A stretch of DNA of 64,000 nt. Source: Crambe crambe (lineage: Eukaryota > Porifera > Demospongiae > Poecilosclerida > Crambeidae). Under the pieces are notes generated by a model, which was given only the letters and a program-made list of their open reading frames with translations, was not told the origin of the DNA and did no database searches. Shown one piece after another: positions 1 to 11,609 of this stretch (its first letter is position 1; the number at the start of each line of letters is the position of its first letter). The DNA lies in the NCBI GenBank assembly GCA_963924555.1, contig OZ004585.1, positions 7,828,556 to 7,892,555 of the forward strand, in the 5' to 3' direction. A program made the translations under genes and the position numbers.

Positions 1-776
1 GAATGTTGCACAGAACATTTCTTTTACTCAAATTTAATGTTTTTGTAGTGATCTATGTACTTGTTGATGTAATTAAGTGTCATGAGTTTTTAGCAAAATA
101 ATAATCATTGCACTTCAGAGTCATAAACAGGGGGTGGGGCTCCACTATTCCAACCAACTACTGACTACTTAAAGCCCTACAATGCAATTGGAATGTAATT
201 AAAAAGCCCAATTTGAAGTACAGTATTACTGTGACATCAAATAGGTACCTAGAAGGCAGAAGATACACACGTCCCAAAAGAAATAGATTTTTTTCTGTCC
301 ATTATATATCAATTGGTCTCATTATTATTTCAATGATAACTTTCATTGATATAGCCATTGCTCCTCATTCATCCACTGTTATTGTATCCTTACAACTATA
401 CAGGAAAGGGAGTGGCTAAGTGACAATCTATATTAAGGGTCCCCCCCCATTGTTTATAATTAGATGCTCAAGCTGAATTCCATTTTTGGACGAGAGCTAT
501 TTTTAGAGATCAAGGATTGGGGCGTAAAGAAAGAGATGTCGACAGAATTTGAAAAGGTTACTAAAGATTAATGGTTTCTAGTTCACATGCGCAGATTATA
601 GCTAGTAGGCGCGCGACTAAAGGCAGCTGTATTTCATTCTATGACCATTGAATTGAAGCTTTAATATGTTGTTGTGTTACTTTAGTCCCAAGTCTCTCTC
701 TATAGCTAGACTACTAGCTTAGTCCATTGCTATTCTAACATGGCTGTTGTGACTCGGTTTGTTTCCTCACATACAG
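1..776. other. Upstream sequence, no coding exon recognised
   Basis: I see no convincing exon here. Open frames such as 213-419 lack splice context or family resemblance. The stretch is probably an intron or 5' flank of the GTPase-Ig-Death gene that begins to be recognisable at 777. Confidence 0.4.
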
Positions 777-3700
777 TGGGCCCAGAAGCAAACTATTGAG
801 GATTTAAAGAAGGTGAGTTGTTATGAAAATAGCTGCTGTGTTGTTGTGTTGGTCCAGTATCTCCAACAAGACCCTCTAGACAGTCACTGCCAGCACCTTA
901 GGCCCATAGCAACAGTAGGCCATTACATAGCAACAGTGTATAAAGAATGGGGGGTGCTCGTATGCAGGGATGGGTTGTTTGTTGGAATGCTGGACTACTC
1001 AACCTTAAAGCAGCTACCTCCAGCATATGTGCCCCAATGTTTCATGGGCACACCTCATCTGGCATGTCTGCTACCGGCTACTAGACCCCTGTCGGTTTGT
1101 ATGGCAATATGCTGACTCAGCAAAATTCCTTGACATGTCTGCCGAGGGAAGTGTGTGAGGTCCATCAACTCATGCACCCCTAGACTCTATTAAGGTGGCG
1201 GGTAGGTATTTGCTCATGAATAATTCATGAGTTAATGAGGCGAGTAGTTGCACCGACTATGAGATGCTACAGTTGAAAACTACAGTTTAATACTGACTAA
1301 CACTTCCTACTCTACAACTGAGGGCAGACCAGACACTTGAGATCACTACCGTTGCAGAGAAACTCAACCACTAAGCAGCCATACCTTGATCGATTTTTTG
1401 ACGTCAATTTTCTCAAACTGCAGCCATGTGCTGACCGTATTTTGTACTTTTTCTTATTATATGAACCAGTGGGCAGGGCCAGACGGAGAGATTTTGAAAA
1501 GAAACCACTGTACGCGAGAGCTATGGCCCATCGATCGTTCGATCGACGGCTAAAAGCGATCAAAATTCAGGAGTGTTGGCTTTTCTGGCTAAAATCTCTC
1601 CGTGCCGCCCTGCATCTTGGTTTATACAACTGGAATAAGCACAAAAGACAGTCATCACAAGCCTGTAGTTCGAGAAAATTGACGTCAAAAAATCGATCGA
1701 GGTATGGCTGCTTAGCGGTTGAGTTTCTCTGCAACGGTAGTGTTCTCGAGTGTCTGGTTTGCCCTCAGATGTAGAGTAGGAAGTGCTAGTCAGTATGAAA
1801 CTGTAATTTTCAACTATACCATCTCATAGTCGGTGCAACTACTCGCCTCATTAACTCATGAATTATTCATGAGCAAACGCATACCCGCCGCCTTAAGCAT
1901 TAAAAATAACGAAGATTCTCCACCTTTGGAGTTTGCAGCTCAAATGGCTTGCATACTAGACCCCTGCTCAATTTTTTTCAGGCCATTGTACTCGCTCACG
2001 AGTCTGCCGAGGGAAGTGGGCAGGGCATAGTGACTCATGGACCCCTTGATCTTATAGAGCATGATTTACTCTACACATTCTCCATGTTTGGAAGCCGTAG
2101 CTGACATGCTGTGCGTGTGGTGGTTTTTTTTGTGGTGCATGATGGCTGTCTTTGTGTGTTGGTTGTATGGTTGTCTCACCTTCTCTCTCTCACTCCTCAC
2201 AGTGGAAGGCAGAGAGTCAGAGGGTGATAGAGAACTGGGAACAGGTGAGTATGAGTGTAGCAGTGGTGTGATGAGGGCGTGGCATGTGGCCCAGTCCATA
2301 CCTGATGTGTGTTCCATGTGTGCAGGGGATAGCTGAGTTGAAGAGGGAGCTTGCTCAGCCCTCCCTGTCTTCATATAGGAAACAATACCTGCAGGGGCAG
2401 GTTCAGGGGAGGGAGACAGGGATCAATGACAGCAAACAAAAGATTCTTGCTATTGATAAAGAACTAGACAAGCGAGAATTAGCCCTCAGGCAACTTGATT
2501 GTAAGTATAGAGATGTTCAACCACTTAGCACTAATTAGATAATGTAGCAGTACATGTTCTAAATATAGATAATAGCCCAGAGCTAAAATAACGGTGTTCG
2601 CTCAGTAGCGATATAATTAATAGCCCTTAGGAAGTAATTAGTGGTTAATTAAAAGTAGGTGAAATTAATTAATGTTAAAAACAGGTATAACTTTTGAAGG
2701 GAAGGTGCTATAGTTCTAAAGTAAGGACCATTCTGCTCAGAAAAATTTTCTCTCTCTCTGTGAGACAGTTAACATTGTCTAAGGAGTGTGCCAGGTGTGT
2801 AATAACCCATTTTGACCAAAATTTAAAGCTGTTTTGTCCATTCTTGAGCATTGTTGGCATTGGAATGAGTTAGTACTTCAAGTTAGAACTGAATATGGTA
2901 CTAGTGGTGGAGGGAAAGAGTCATGGCTGCTGAATGCTTCATCTTTGTATTCATTTCCTTTAGCTACTCCCCCTGCACCTTCCCTTCCTCTTTCTGCCTC
3001 CTCCGACCCTCCTCCTTCTGGTGACAATGGTAAGTTGTGGCTATTAAGTGCTCATAACTTGCAGTTGGTGGTTTAGGTTTATGGGTGGTTATAATACTTC
3101 AATTATCATAGCTGTCTCTCCACCTGCTGAGTCAGACGAGATTCAAGAGTTCTTTAAAGAAATAGAAAAGCACATTAAGAGAAGTGGATCCATCGACCGA
3201 TTACTGGCACACCTGGTGTTCGTAGGCCTCCCTGGTTCGGGAAAATCCACACTCATCGCTCGACTCTTGAAACTTCCTCAGATAGAAAAGCTGCTGAAGG
3301 CTTCTCCCTCCACTGGTGTCATGAATGGCATCATCGCTGTGGATGTTGTTGACGACAAAGCCTCCATGCATGCTGCCAACATAGGCAACAATGAGGACTG
3401 GAACACAGTCGAATTCGGCATCAGCTGCCTGCGACAGATGGGTGTGAAGTGTTTCGTTACGTTTGAAGACGGTGAGAGTGTCGGTGACTCCCAAAGGCCA
3501 AGCAAGTCTTCAGTGAAGTGCAATAATGGAAGTGGTAGCAGTCGACGTGATTCACCACCACCAAGCACTTTGGCCAATGTTCGAAAGATCCTGAAAATAG
3601 AAGGAAAATTCACGAGCATTCGTCCATTTCTGGAGAATAGGATTTCTTTGTACCTGTCGGACACAGGTGGCCAGATAGAGTTCCAAGAATTGCTCCCTCT

Positions 3701-6622
3701 TTTGGTAGCTGGTCTTGCCATCTTTGTCTTTCTCTTCCCTTTGAATGTCAAATTGACTGATTTTTTCAGGATCAGTTATCGAAAGGAAGACGGGAGTGAG
3801 GACAACTGCTACACCTCATCCCTGACCATCAGGGAAGCTCTCCTGCAGACGTTACCCAGCATCGATGCCATGAGGACAGACACCTCCATTGCAAAGCACA
3901 AGCCGTACGTCTTCTTAGCAGGGACCCACAAAGACTGCCTCATAAAGGAGGTTTGTGGACCTGCAGTCGTCCAAGACGAAGCCACTGCCATGGAGTTGGA
4001 AGACGGGGTAAAGAAAGAAGCTGTCGTCAACAGGAAGATAGCAGAAATCGATGACGAGATCAAGTCACTCATCAAGGAGCACAAGTACGATGACTTGGTC
4101 GTTTATGCCTATCCAGATAAGAAACAAGCGATATTTGCTATCGATAACACGCATGAGAGTGACGTCTTTGGATATATTCGATCGCGTATCCTCCAGTTCA
4201 TACGTTCTCGTGAAGAATTTTGTATCCGATTTCCCCTCAGCTATCTCCTTGCCAGCCTGGAACTCCAAGACTCCAGTCAGCCTTTTCTTCAGCGCAAAGA
4301 GTTCACTGAAGCTGTTTCCCAGTATGGAATCAGCGAAGGAGAAGTAGATCATCTGCTCCAATTCCTCCACAGCAGGATCGGACAAATCCGCTACTTCCCC
4401 ACAAAGGGCCTCAAAGACGTGATCATCAAAGAACCACAAGCCCTCTTCAATCTGGTGACGGATCTGATCGTGAATAGCTTCAAGAGAGGTGGCACCATGG
4501 CAGATGATTCAGAAGTACAGAAGGGGGTATATTCATTCGTAGACTTTCATTTTGAATCACGTGTTTCAAATCTCACCCCTAAGAAGGTGATCGAACTCCT
4601 GAAGGAACTGCGCATAGTTGCTCCTTTCCACGATCGTCAAGCTGAAGTGGAAAAATATTTTATTCCCTGCGTCTTGAACCACCTCTCAGAGTCCACCCTG
4701 GAGGAGAAGCAGACAGACATCCAGTCCCTAGCCTTCATGTTTGAGTGTGGTCATTGCCCTAAGGGGGCATTTGGGGTCCTCGTCCATTACATCCTCACTC
4801 ACGAAGAAGAGGGGAAGATCAATTGGAACCTGGACATCAATAAGATTTCCCGTGACCAGGTATCGTTCCAGTTTGGCATCTATGAAGACACCATCACCCT
4901 CAAGTTTCTGACCACACACCTAGAGGTGAGGTGCTGTCCTGATCCTGTAACTGAGAGAATCGAAGATTTCTCCAAGAAGGCAGTCTGCAACCGAGTTCGA
5001 ACAGTACTTCAGGATGGAATAAAGCAGGCTACCAAGAGCCTGCATTATGATGAGAAAAAGATGAAGCACGGCCTTGGTCAACTTTGCAATAAGTGCAGAC
5101 AAATTCATAAGGTGGTGGAAGCAAGGAGCCAACAATACATACTCAAGTGTCCGAATGGAAGCTACCCTTTACCAGATGGTGGGCTGTACTGGTTTGGGCT
5201 GAGTAAGTGCAGTGTAGATGATTCTATTGATGTGGAGTGTTCATGTCTGATGTATTTGATTGCAGGTCCTCCAGTCTACTTCTTACCTGTTGAAGTGAGA
5301 GTGAAGGAAGGCTGTGACAAGGAGATCCAGTGGATGGTATCATGTGAGCCTCCACTCGGGGACCATTCCCAACACTCCTTATCCAGGGAAGACGGTTAAC
5401 CTTTTCGTCTAGACAAGGTCTTCATCCAAGGGAACAATATCTGCTTCAGAAAAGTGAAAAGGAGAGATGCAGGGAAGTATGTCATCAGCTCCTCCAATGC
5501 CATTGGCAAAGGTCATGCTTCATTCAACCTCCAAGTCCAATGTGGGTTTCTATTTTTTAATCAAATAAATCAACGTGATACACTTTCCTCCCTCCATGCA
5601 GACTTGCCAAAATATATTCTTGAGTCAGATTACATTGTGGCTGTTGCTGGGACCACACCCACTGTCCAATTCTCTGTGGACTGCTACCCTCCATTAGATG
5701 AAGATGCTCGACATACTCTAACCAAGGAAGGAGGTGGGGCAGCCACCAAACGATTCAAGGTAGAAGATGGCACCATCACCTTTTGTAGAGTGATCGTGGA
5801 TGACAGTGGAACTTACCACATCAGCTGTGAGAATGACGTCAGAAAGGGACAGGGAACCTTGGAGTTAATGGTGAATCCTTCTGCCATAACGACAGCTGGC
5901 AGTCCTGAAGCTGGTGAGTATTATTGGATAAATCAGGGAAGAGTGGAGCCAATAGCTAGCAATACAGTAATAATTATAGAATGTCTCACAAATCAAAGAG
6001 TAAAAAAATTCTCCCCTCCCTCTATCCTCACATACACTATGTACACTTCAGCCACTCAAAGTTCTCTGGGATCAGCTGACCATTTTCAGGTGTCGTCATT
6101 ACTAGAAGACTTGAACAATGATAATTTGAGAAAATTGGGGACAGCTCTCGGATTGGCTTTCACCAAATTAAAGAGAATGACACTTCCTGGTGACATGGTT
6201 GAAGCATGGTTAAGGGGCGATGGTGACGTCATCAAAACAAGTGGTCCTCCCAGCTGGGAAAGTCTGGCTATAGCACTCGAAAAAACTGGCCACACAAAGA
6301 TAGCCATCACCATCAGGAGAGGTAAATGTGTGGATTGATCTTGAGAAGTGGAACTCATCAATGTCTCTTTCTCTTCTCTCATTTAGAAAAACTGCACGTG
6401 GTCACTAGTTCTCCTTCCCCTCCACATCAAACAGGTTAGTCCTTCAATCAGTCTGATCAATTATGATATGTGAAGTTACAATAATGTTATGGCCCTTAAA
6501 AATCCACAAACCTTATCTTCAATAACTTATACTTTGCAGGTCCTCCACTTAACCCTTCCTCTCCTCCTTCTCAACCTGTCCCCTCCTCCCAAAGAACCAA
6601 ATCACGCTGCCCATTGTTATGA
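777..6622 (+). CDS. GTPase - Ig - Ig - Death domain protein (5' end not seen)
   Basis: Probable membrane-tethered signalling GTPase; the family is recognisable but its function is not established. Exons by GT-AG and phase: 777-812, 2203-2244, 2326-2500, 2964-3029, 3112-5202, 5266-5541, 5602-5913, 6052-6321, 6387-6434, 6540-6622. They sum to 3399 nt, or 1132 residues plus stop. Domains in order: a charged coiled coil (first three exons); a Pro/Ser linker; a GTPase with P-loop GLPGSGKST, switch II DTGGQ followed by FQELLP, and a THKD base-specificity motif, as in Roc/ROCO-type GTPases; a long winged-helix-like region with paired Cys (ECGHC, CNKC); two Ig domains ending RRDAGKYVI and VDDSGTYHI; a Death domain (6090-6320, WESLAIAL core); and a basic tail ending CPLL. 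An in-frame TAA at 5397-5399 lies inside the first Ig domain. The first exon probably lies upstream of the window. Alternative: recent pseudogene. Confidence 0.75.
1194..1892. mobile_element. Palindromic MITE with TTAA target duplication (piggyBac-like)
   Basis: The 699-bp segment is bounded by TTAA on both sides (1190-1193 and 1893-1896). The ends begin GGTGGCGGGTA and finish TACCCGCCGCC. The inverted similarity continues inward for at least 240 bp per arm, with only scattered mismatches, and then weakly to the centre, so the element is close to one long hairpin. TTAA duplication is the hallmark of piggyBac-type transposases; no transposase is present. It sits inside an intron of the GTPase-Ig-Death gene. 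Confidence 0.8.
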
Positions 6623-9310
6623 TCACAATTAACTGTGTTTTGTGCTATTGTGTTGTTTGAGTTGTCTAAAACTATGGAGCCACACCCCCTATACTCTCAT
6701 GCACCCTGCACACTTGTTCTGCATGAGCTTTAGATCATGAATCTTGAATAATTATAACATGATAATATTAGTGATGCACTTAATTGTGATGGATTGATCG
6801 AGTGCATTTAATGAATATCTTGATACTTTGCAATTCTCTATTCAAACCCTTCTCAAGGTTCGCATAGAAGGAAAGGGTCGTCATTATTCAAAATAAAATA
6901 TAAAAATAGCTGCTTCCTACTAACATCCCGAACTACAAATCTTATTCAATCAGGACACACCCAAAGTTAATAAGGAGGATGTTCCCATGATGCACACGTG
7001 CAAATCCTCACTGGGAGAAATCTACCAGATTCTGATGCTTGATTCCATAATGATTATGTTGGACAGTTATACACAGAGGGAAATCAACACACTGGATTCA
7101 AAAATTAATATTCAGTAGTCAGACAAAACTCTTCAAACTGATGCTGTTGTTACTACTCTCAGCTAGCTGCATATGCTATGTGAAACTTCTCCAGCTAAAT
7201 TCTTTTTACATATATATGATCCGACGTTTTGGCCTGGTGCTCAGGCCTTCCTCAGGGGGGATACAATCACAAAATACACGTGGTGAGGTGGCTTGATAAA
7301 AGACACTCCTGTATTTGTATATAAGGGAAAAAGCATTTCGTGAAATGAAAAAAAAGATGTAGGGATGACCACTGCTCAAAAAAGTAAGGAAACAAGAAGG
7401 ATGGAAATGGGATCAATCTTTGTTCTGTATATCCAGCCAACAATCCCTACATATACACACATTACTACACTATAATCTGAAGTTACCTGACGTATATGTA
7501 GGGATTGTTGGCTGGATATACAGAACAAAGATTGATCCCATTTCCATCCTTCTTGTTTCCTTACTTTTTTGAGCAGTGGTCATCCCTACATCTTTTTTTT
7601 CATTTCACGAAATGCTTTTTCCCTTACTTGTTCCTGGTCTTTTTTCCTCTCTTTTATGGTTTTAGCTATGATTAGAGTTCATTCTTCTATGTGTATGCAG
7701 GGACAGATGAAAGAAATTCTCCAATAGCATACCAGCCCAATCATTTATCGAGTCAAGGTGTTGTGTTGTTGAGCCATACTTGGAGGTCGAAGATGCTGAA
7801 ATAGAGTCTACCGTGGTGAATCTAAATCCCCGAATCGATACAGTAGTCTATCATCAGCTAGAGCTAGCTAGACAGCTGAGTAATATTATGATTTCGAATA
7901 ATTGGATATTCAAATACATGCGCATGCGTATTATAGAAAAGATGGCTTCCTAATTGAATTAGTCGAGTGCTGTGCTCCATAGTGTCTCCTTTTTCATCGA
8001 CTCTTTCGAGGATCAACGAGTAGAAAAGATCGTAGTTCGTAGAATTTGGAGTGGATTTGTCCAGAAATCATAGCTGTAGCTTGAGTGGTTCGAGAGATAT
8101 GGTTGTCTAAGAAGAATAAGAAGAAGAATAATAATAGAGAAGAAGAAGAATATAGCGATTTACCTGCTTGCCGTATTTCTGAAACGGTAAGCTCCCTGGT
8201 CCTGAAACTTGGTCTGCACATTGTAGTAGGCTCTAGTAGGCTGGATAATCATTCACAGTAGCTTTTGTTAGGTCTAAGTGGGGGAACTGGAATTTCACTT
8301 TTGTATTAGTCTATAGGCGGCGCGCGCGGCCGTCCGAGTCATCCCTACATAGAGAGTGCTACCGCACTCTCTGATACACTCTATACAACCCACGAAAGGT
8401 ACATCACATTTAATGTATAAAACATTAACCACAGTAGAGTTGGGAGCTATACCAGAGCACTGTACCTGTTGTACATCTGTCACATGGAAAGCATGAAGAC
8501 ACACCCTCATCAGTAGAGGATGCTTCACACCTATAGCCATTAACTAGCTAGCTGCTATTAGCTATTATGAGTGCAAAAATTTCTTCTAAATAAAAGGGAT
8601 AACCACCCAGGCCCTTTTTTTTTTCAGGGTGGAGGGCTAGGGCTAGGGCTAAGGACTAGGGCTAGGATGACCCCAAATTAAGCTAGTCTATGACTGCAGC
8701 ATCATATCAAACCAAGCCATATGGCCCCAAAATTGCAAGCATAGCTACCATGAATTCTTTTCTATTGAAATAGAACAGGTATAGATAGCTAGTGCTCTTT
8801 TCTTGTGTAGCTGCTAACTCTACTATAATATGGTTGCTATTTGTAGAGTCGTTTTCAAATGGTGATGTTTGTTATTGAGCAAGTTCAAAATTGGGGAAGA
8901 GCAAGCACCATAGAAAAAAACAACAAAAAACAACCATCCAGTGAGACATGTGCGATCGACCATTTTTCTGACAGCAGTGGATTGATCTTCTTTTGACGGT
9001 GGGAGATTCACTGATCTCTAGCTATGTACCTAACATAAGAATAATCCAATTAGGGATACATGTAGCAGTTAAAAGTATACACTTTGCTACCTATACTAAT
9101 TGCACTCCTTGCTATTTAGTGTGATTTTTGTCAGTTTATTTGTAGTGATTACTTTTAATTGTAAACATCTTGTGTGCGTCTGGATTGAATAAACGTTATT
9201 ATAAGTGAGACAACTCTAACTTAGTATCACTTTGATCAATCTTGTATTACTAAAGAAGGGATGGCAAAAGATTTTACGAAAGAGGTTAGTATCTTATATG
9301 TAGCTATGTG
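6623..9310. other. Intergenic region between the GTPase gene and the beta-helix array
   Basis: I see no gene here. The stretch holds a large inverted repeat (7322-7625) and a short run of TAGGGC-type repeats near 8630-8670. Open frames are short, without splice context or recognisable domains. Confidence 0.5.
7322..7625. repeat. Long near-perfect inverted repeat (hairpin)
   Basis: Arms 7322-7456 and 7492-7625, about 134 nt each, are reverse complements with almost no mismatches and are separated by only 35 nt. The arms contain no recognisable coding sequence. It could be a foldback transposon or a hairpin RNA locus; the sequence alone does not decide. Confidence 0.85.
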
Positions 9311-9319
9311 CTAGCTGTT

Positions 9320-9910
9320 TTAGTTCACGATCACAGCATCCAGTTGCAAATAATAGAGGACTACATCCAAGGAAAGAGATATAGAAATGGCCCTTTCTCT
9401 ATAAAGGCTTGCCAATGAAATAAATCCAGGACTAGTAATGTGCATGTGCAAATAGTGATCAACGTATGTGCAGTTCCATTTCTTTCCATGTAACTGCCAG
9501 CATATTCCATTAGGGAGGGACGTGAATTTATCAAATTCATCCATTTCTTTCAATATCACATCCAACACTGTGCTGTATGCATAATGATTGTGCTCACTAT
9601 CCCAAGCACGTGGTCTAAACAAGAATTTAGGGGACTTTAAGAGCGGGATAAAGTATGATTCTTGTATCAATAAAGAGTTGGGTGCATTGAAGTAATTGGT
9701 GTTGTTTCTGAAGTTGAGTGCAATCTCTATTTCGGTGATGTTCTTCAGTGAGTAAAACCTATTAGGTTTGATGTACATTCTACTATCTTCTTCCACACAT
9801 ATAGCACTTCCTTCAATGGCCCTATTATCATAGAATCTAGCCTCCAGAGGTTCCTTCAATGATATGTTAGATGATTGTGTAATACTTATTGCACCTCCTG
9901 GAACTATCAA
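9320..9910 (-). pseudogene. Truncated copy of the beta-helix / multi-pass membrane gene
   Basis: The 196-codon open stretch matches the middle of the two full-length genes at 11610-15323 and 18693-22400. It covers the part running from the conserved LKEPLEARFYDN motif through GICWQLHGKKWNCTYVD. Signal peptide, first half of the ectodomain, Cys-rich region and all membrane segments are missing. It is a minus-strand relic at the low-coordinate end of the array. Confidence 0.85.
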
Positions 9911-10611
9911 ACCCTGTGTATTAGCATAAATGAATACTAAGATACCCAGATCTGCATATTTTTAGTGTACCTTGCATATTAAAGCTAGCTTAGCTAGCTC
10001 AGAGAAATCAGAACTGTGGACATGGGTGTAGCACATGATTATCAGGTGATATAGGATCATTCAGCATAGTATACCACAGTGGAATTCTTAGCCCAGCTAT
10101 ATAACAATATTGCATATTTTGAAGAAGATTTGCATACTTGCATATTGATCACAATTTTTGCATATAAATATGCATAAAAACATACACTTGGAGGCACTGC
10201 CATGGCTGTATATTACATCTCTAGTTCTTCCCAGCATACTTAGCATAGGGCCTCACTATGCCTTCAAGTACATCTTCCCTTTGATGTAGTCAATACAATG
10301 CTTATTAACCACAAATACCCTTTGACATGTGAAATCACCCCTATTCCTTCACTAATATTTAGAGAGAACACTGAAGACATGATTATCTATGACAACATAC
10401 ATTAACAGGGGCATAAAATGACGGAAACTTAAGTAAATGTATCATAGCGGACTGTTTTTACAAGCCCTGCAGTCAGCATTGTTGTAGATATGATTATGAT
10501 ACTAACTAAAATATTCTTACAGGGACGGCCTCTTTAGTATCTTCTCTCATTATTATATGTGTACAATAATCTTAGTGGTGTCCCTGCTTCAAATTACCCT
10601 CACTGAGGACA

Positions 10612-10850
10612 GGGTCTGAAGGACAAGAAGGCATTCAGTTTTTAGGTTCAAGTTCTACCTCCAGCATTCAAGACACTGTTGTAAGTATCTCTTTGTTTGT
10701 TCTCCAAATGTGGCATGTTCTGGAAAAGATCTTCCAAGTTATTGTCCCACTCTATGCATACCCTAACGTGTTTCTTCCATCAAAACCTTTACCCGTTATT
10801 GCTACATGTTATAGTTTTTCATACTGTCGACCTTTTGCCTGTTATGGTTT
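10612..10850. repeat. Array flanking unit, copy 1
   Basis: This segment resembles 16436-16680 and 24590-24870. All three share the core 'ttcaagacactgttgtaag', a TTTG run, a 'tggcatgtt' motif and a closing 'cataccctaa'. Each lies on the 3' side of one copy of the minus-strand beta-helix gene, so it marks the unit of tandem duplication. Short open frames here are not supported as genes. Confidence 0.65.
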
Positions 10851-11148
10851 GTTCAATGACTGGAAACACAGTAAGAAGAGAAAGAAATTCAAATCCAGCA
10901 AGAAAGTTCATTCTTTCATCATCAGTCATCTCTATGAATTTTATGATCTCAAATTTTTAGTTAAATTTTCATTCTCATCCTTGTGTGATCATAACAACCT
11001 TCCCTAATGAAATTATTCTGACTAACAATTGTTAGAGCACTACAAGATGACACCATAACACCTAGCTACATAGCCCCGTTTTGCCTTACTTTACCTTTTT
11101 CTTTGATGAGAGAGACTACCAGTGCCTGGAACGAGGTTAACAAGAATA

Positions 11149-11375
11149 GTGTAAAGAAACGGAAATAGTGCTCATTGTACATATAGCTAGGAGTTCAGAA
11201 TATGAAAGATAGAGCAATATAGAAAGAACTTGCACTGAGGACTCTAGTGCCCGTGGCTAGCTACAGTGAGTCGCAATGCACTAGAATGAGTCCGGCTAGG
11301 GCTAGGGCATACATTGGGAGAGTGAGGGGATAGAGATCAGTACACTTACCATAACATGCCTCAGCACTGCACTGA
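11149..11375 (-). pseudogene. Relic of the membrane region of the beta-helix gene
   Basis: Pieces match the full-length gene in order but with large deletions. 11187-11245 matches the region around 19436-19495. 11260-11375 matches 12690-12815, including the 'gagtccggctaggg' and 'gggagagtgag' stretches. No open frame survives. It lies just 3' of the intact gene at 11610. Confidence 0.65.
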
Positions 11376-11609
11376 TTCTATTGATCTCAATTTTCATTCT
11401 CATCCTTGTGTGATCAACAAACTTTCCCAAATGAAATTAAAGGTCTGTTTATGATTATTATCATTCTGCTAAAAATACTACAAGACAAGATGATCCAGCT
11501 ACTATTGATAATACAGCAGAGGAATTACCATATGCTAGCACAACTAAGAGAGAGTAGATTCAGTAATTAGCTATGTGACACTAACCAATGTCTTATGCAC
11601 AAGTACTTC

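Noticed and set aside
759-1115. Open frame of 118 codons at the start of the window as a gene
   Set aside because: Only the segment 777-812 has splice borders and fits the coiled-coil reading of the GTPase gene. The rest resembles intron and a repeated segment.
1312-1774. Overlapping open frames on both strands within 1312-1774
   Set aside because: They lie inside the palindromic MITE and mirror each other because of its inverted symmetry.
8628-8672. Telomere-like TAGGGC repeats
   Set aside because: Only a few irregular copies, not the metazoan TTAGGG unit. A similar run near 11290 is part of a gene relic.
10693-11007. Two overlapping short open frames as a small secreted protein
   Set aside because: The sequence is a copy of the array flanking unit (also at 16436 and 24590), where the frame is not conserved.
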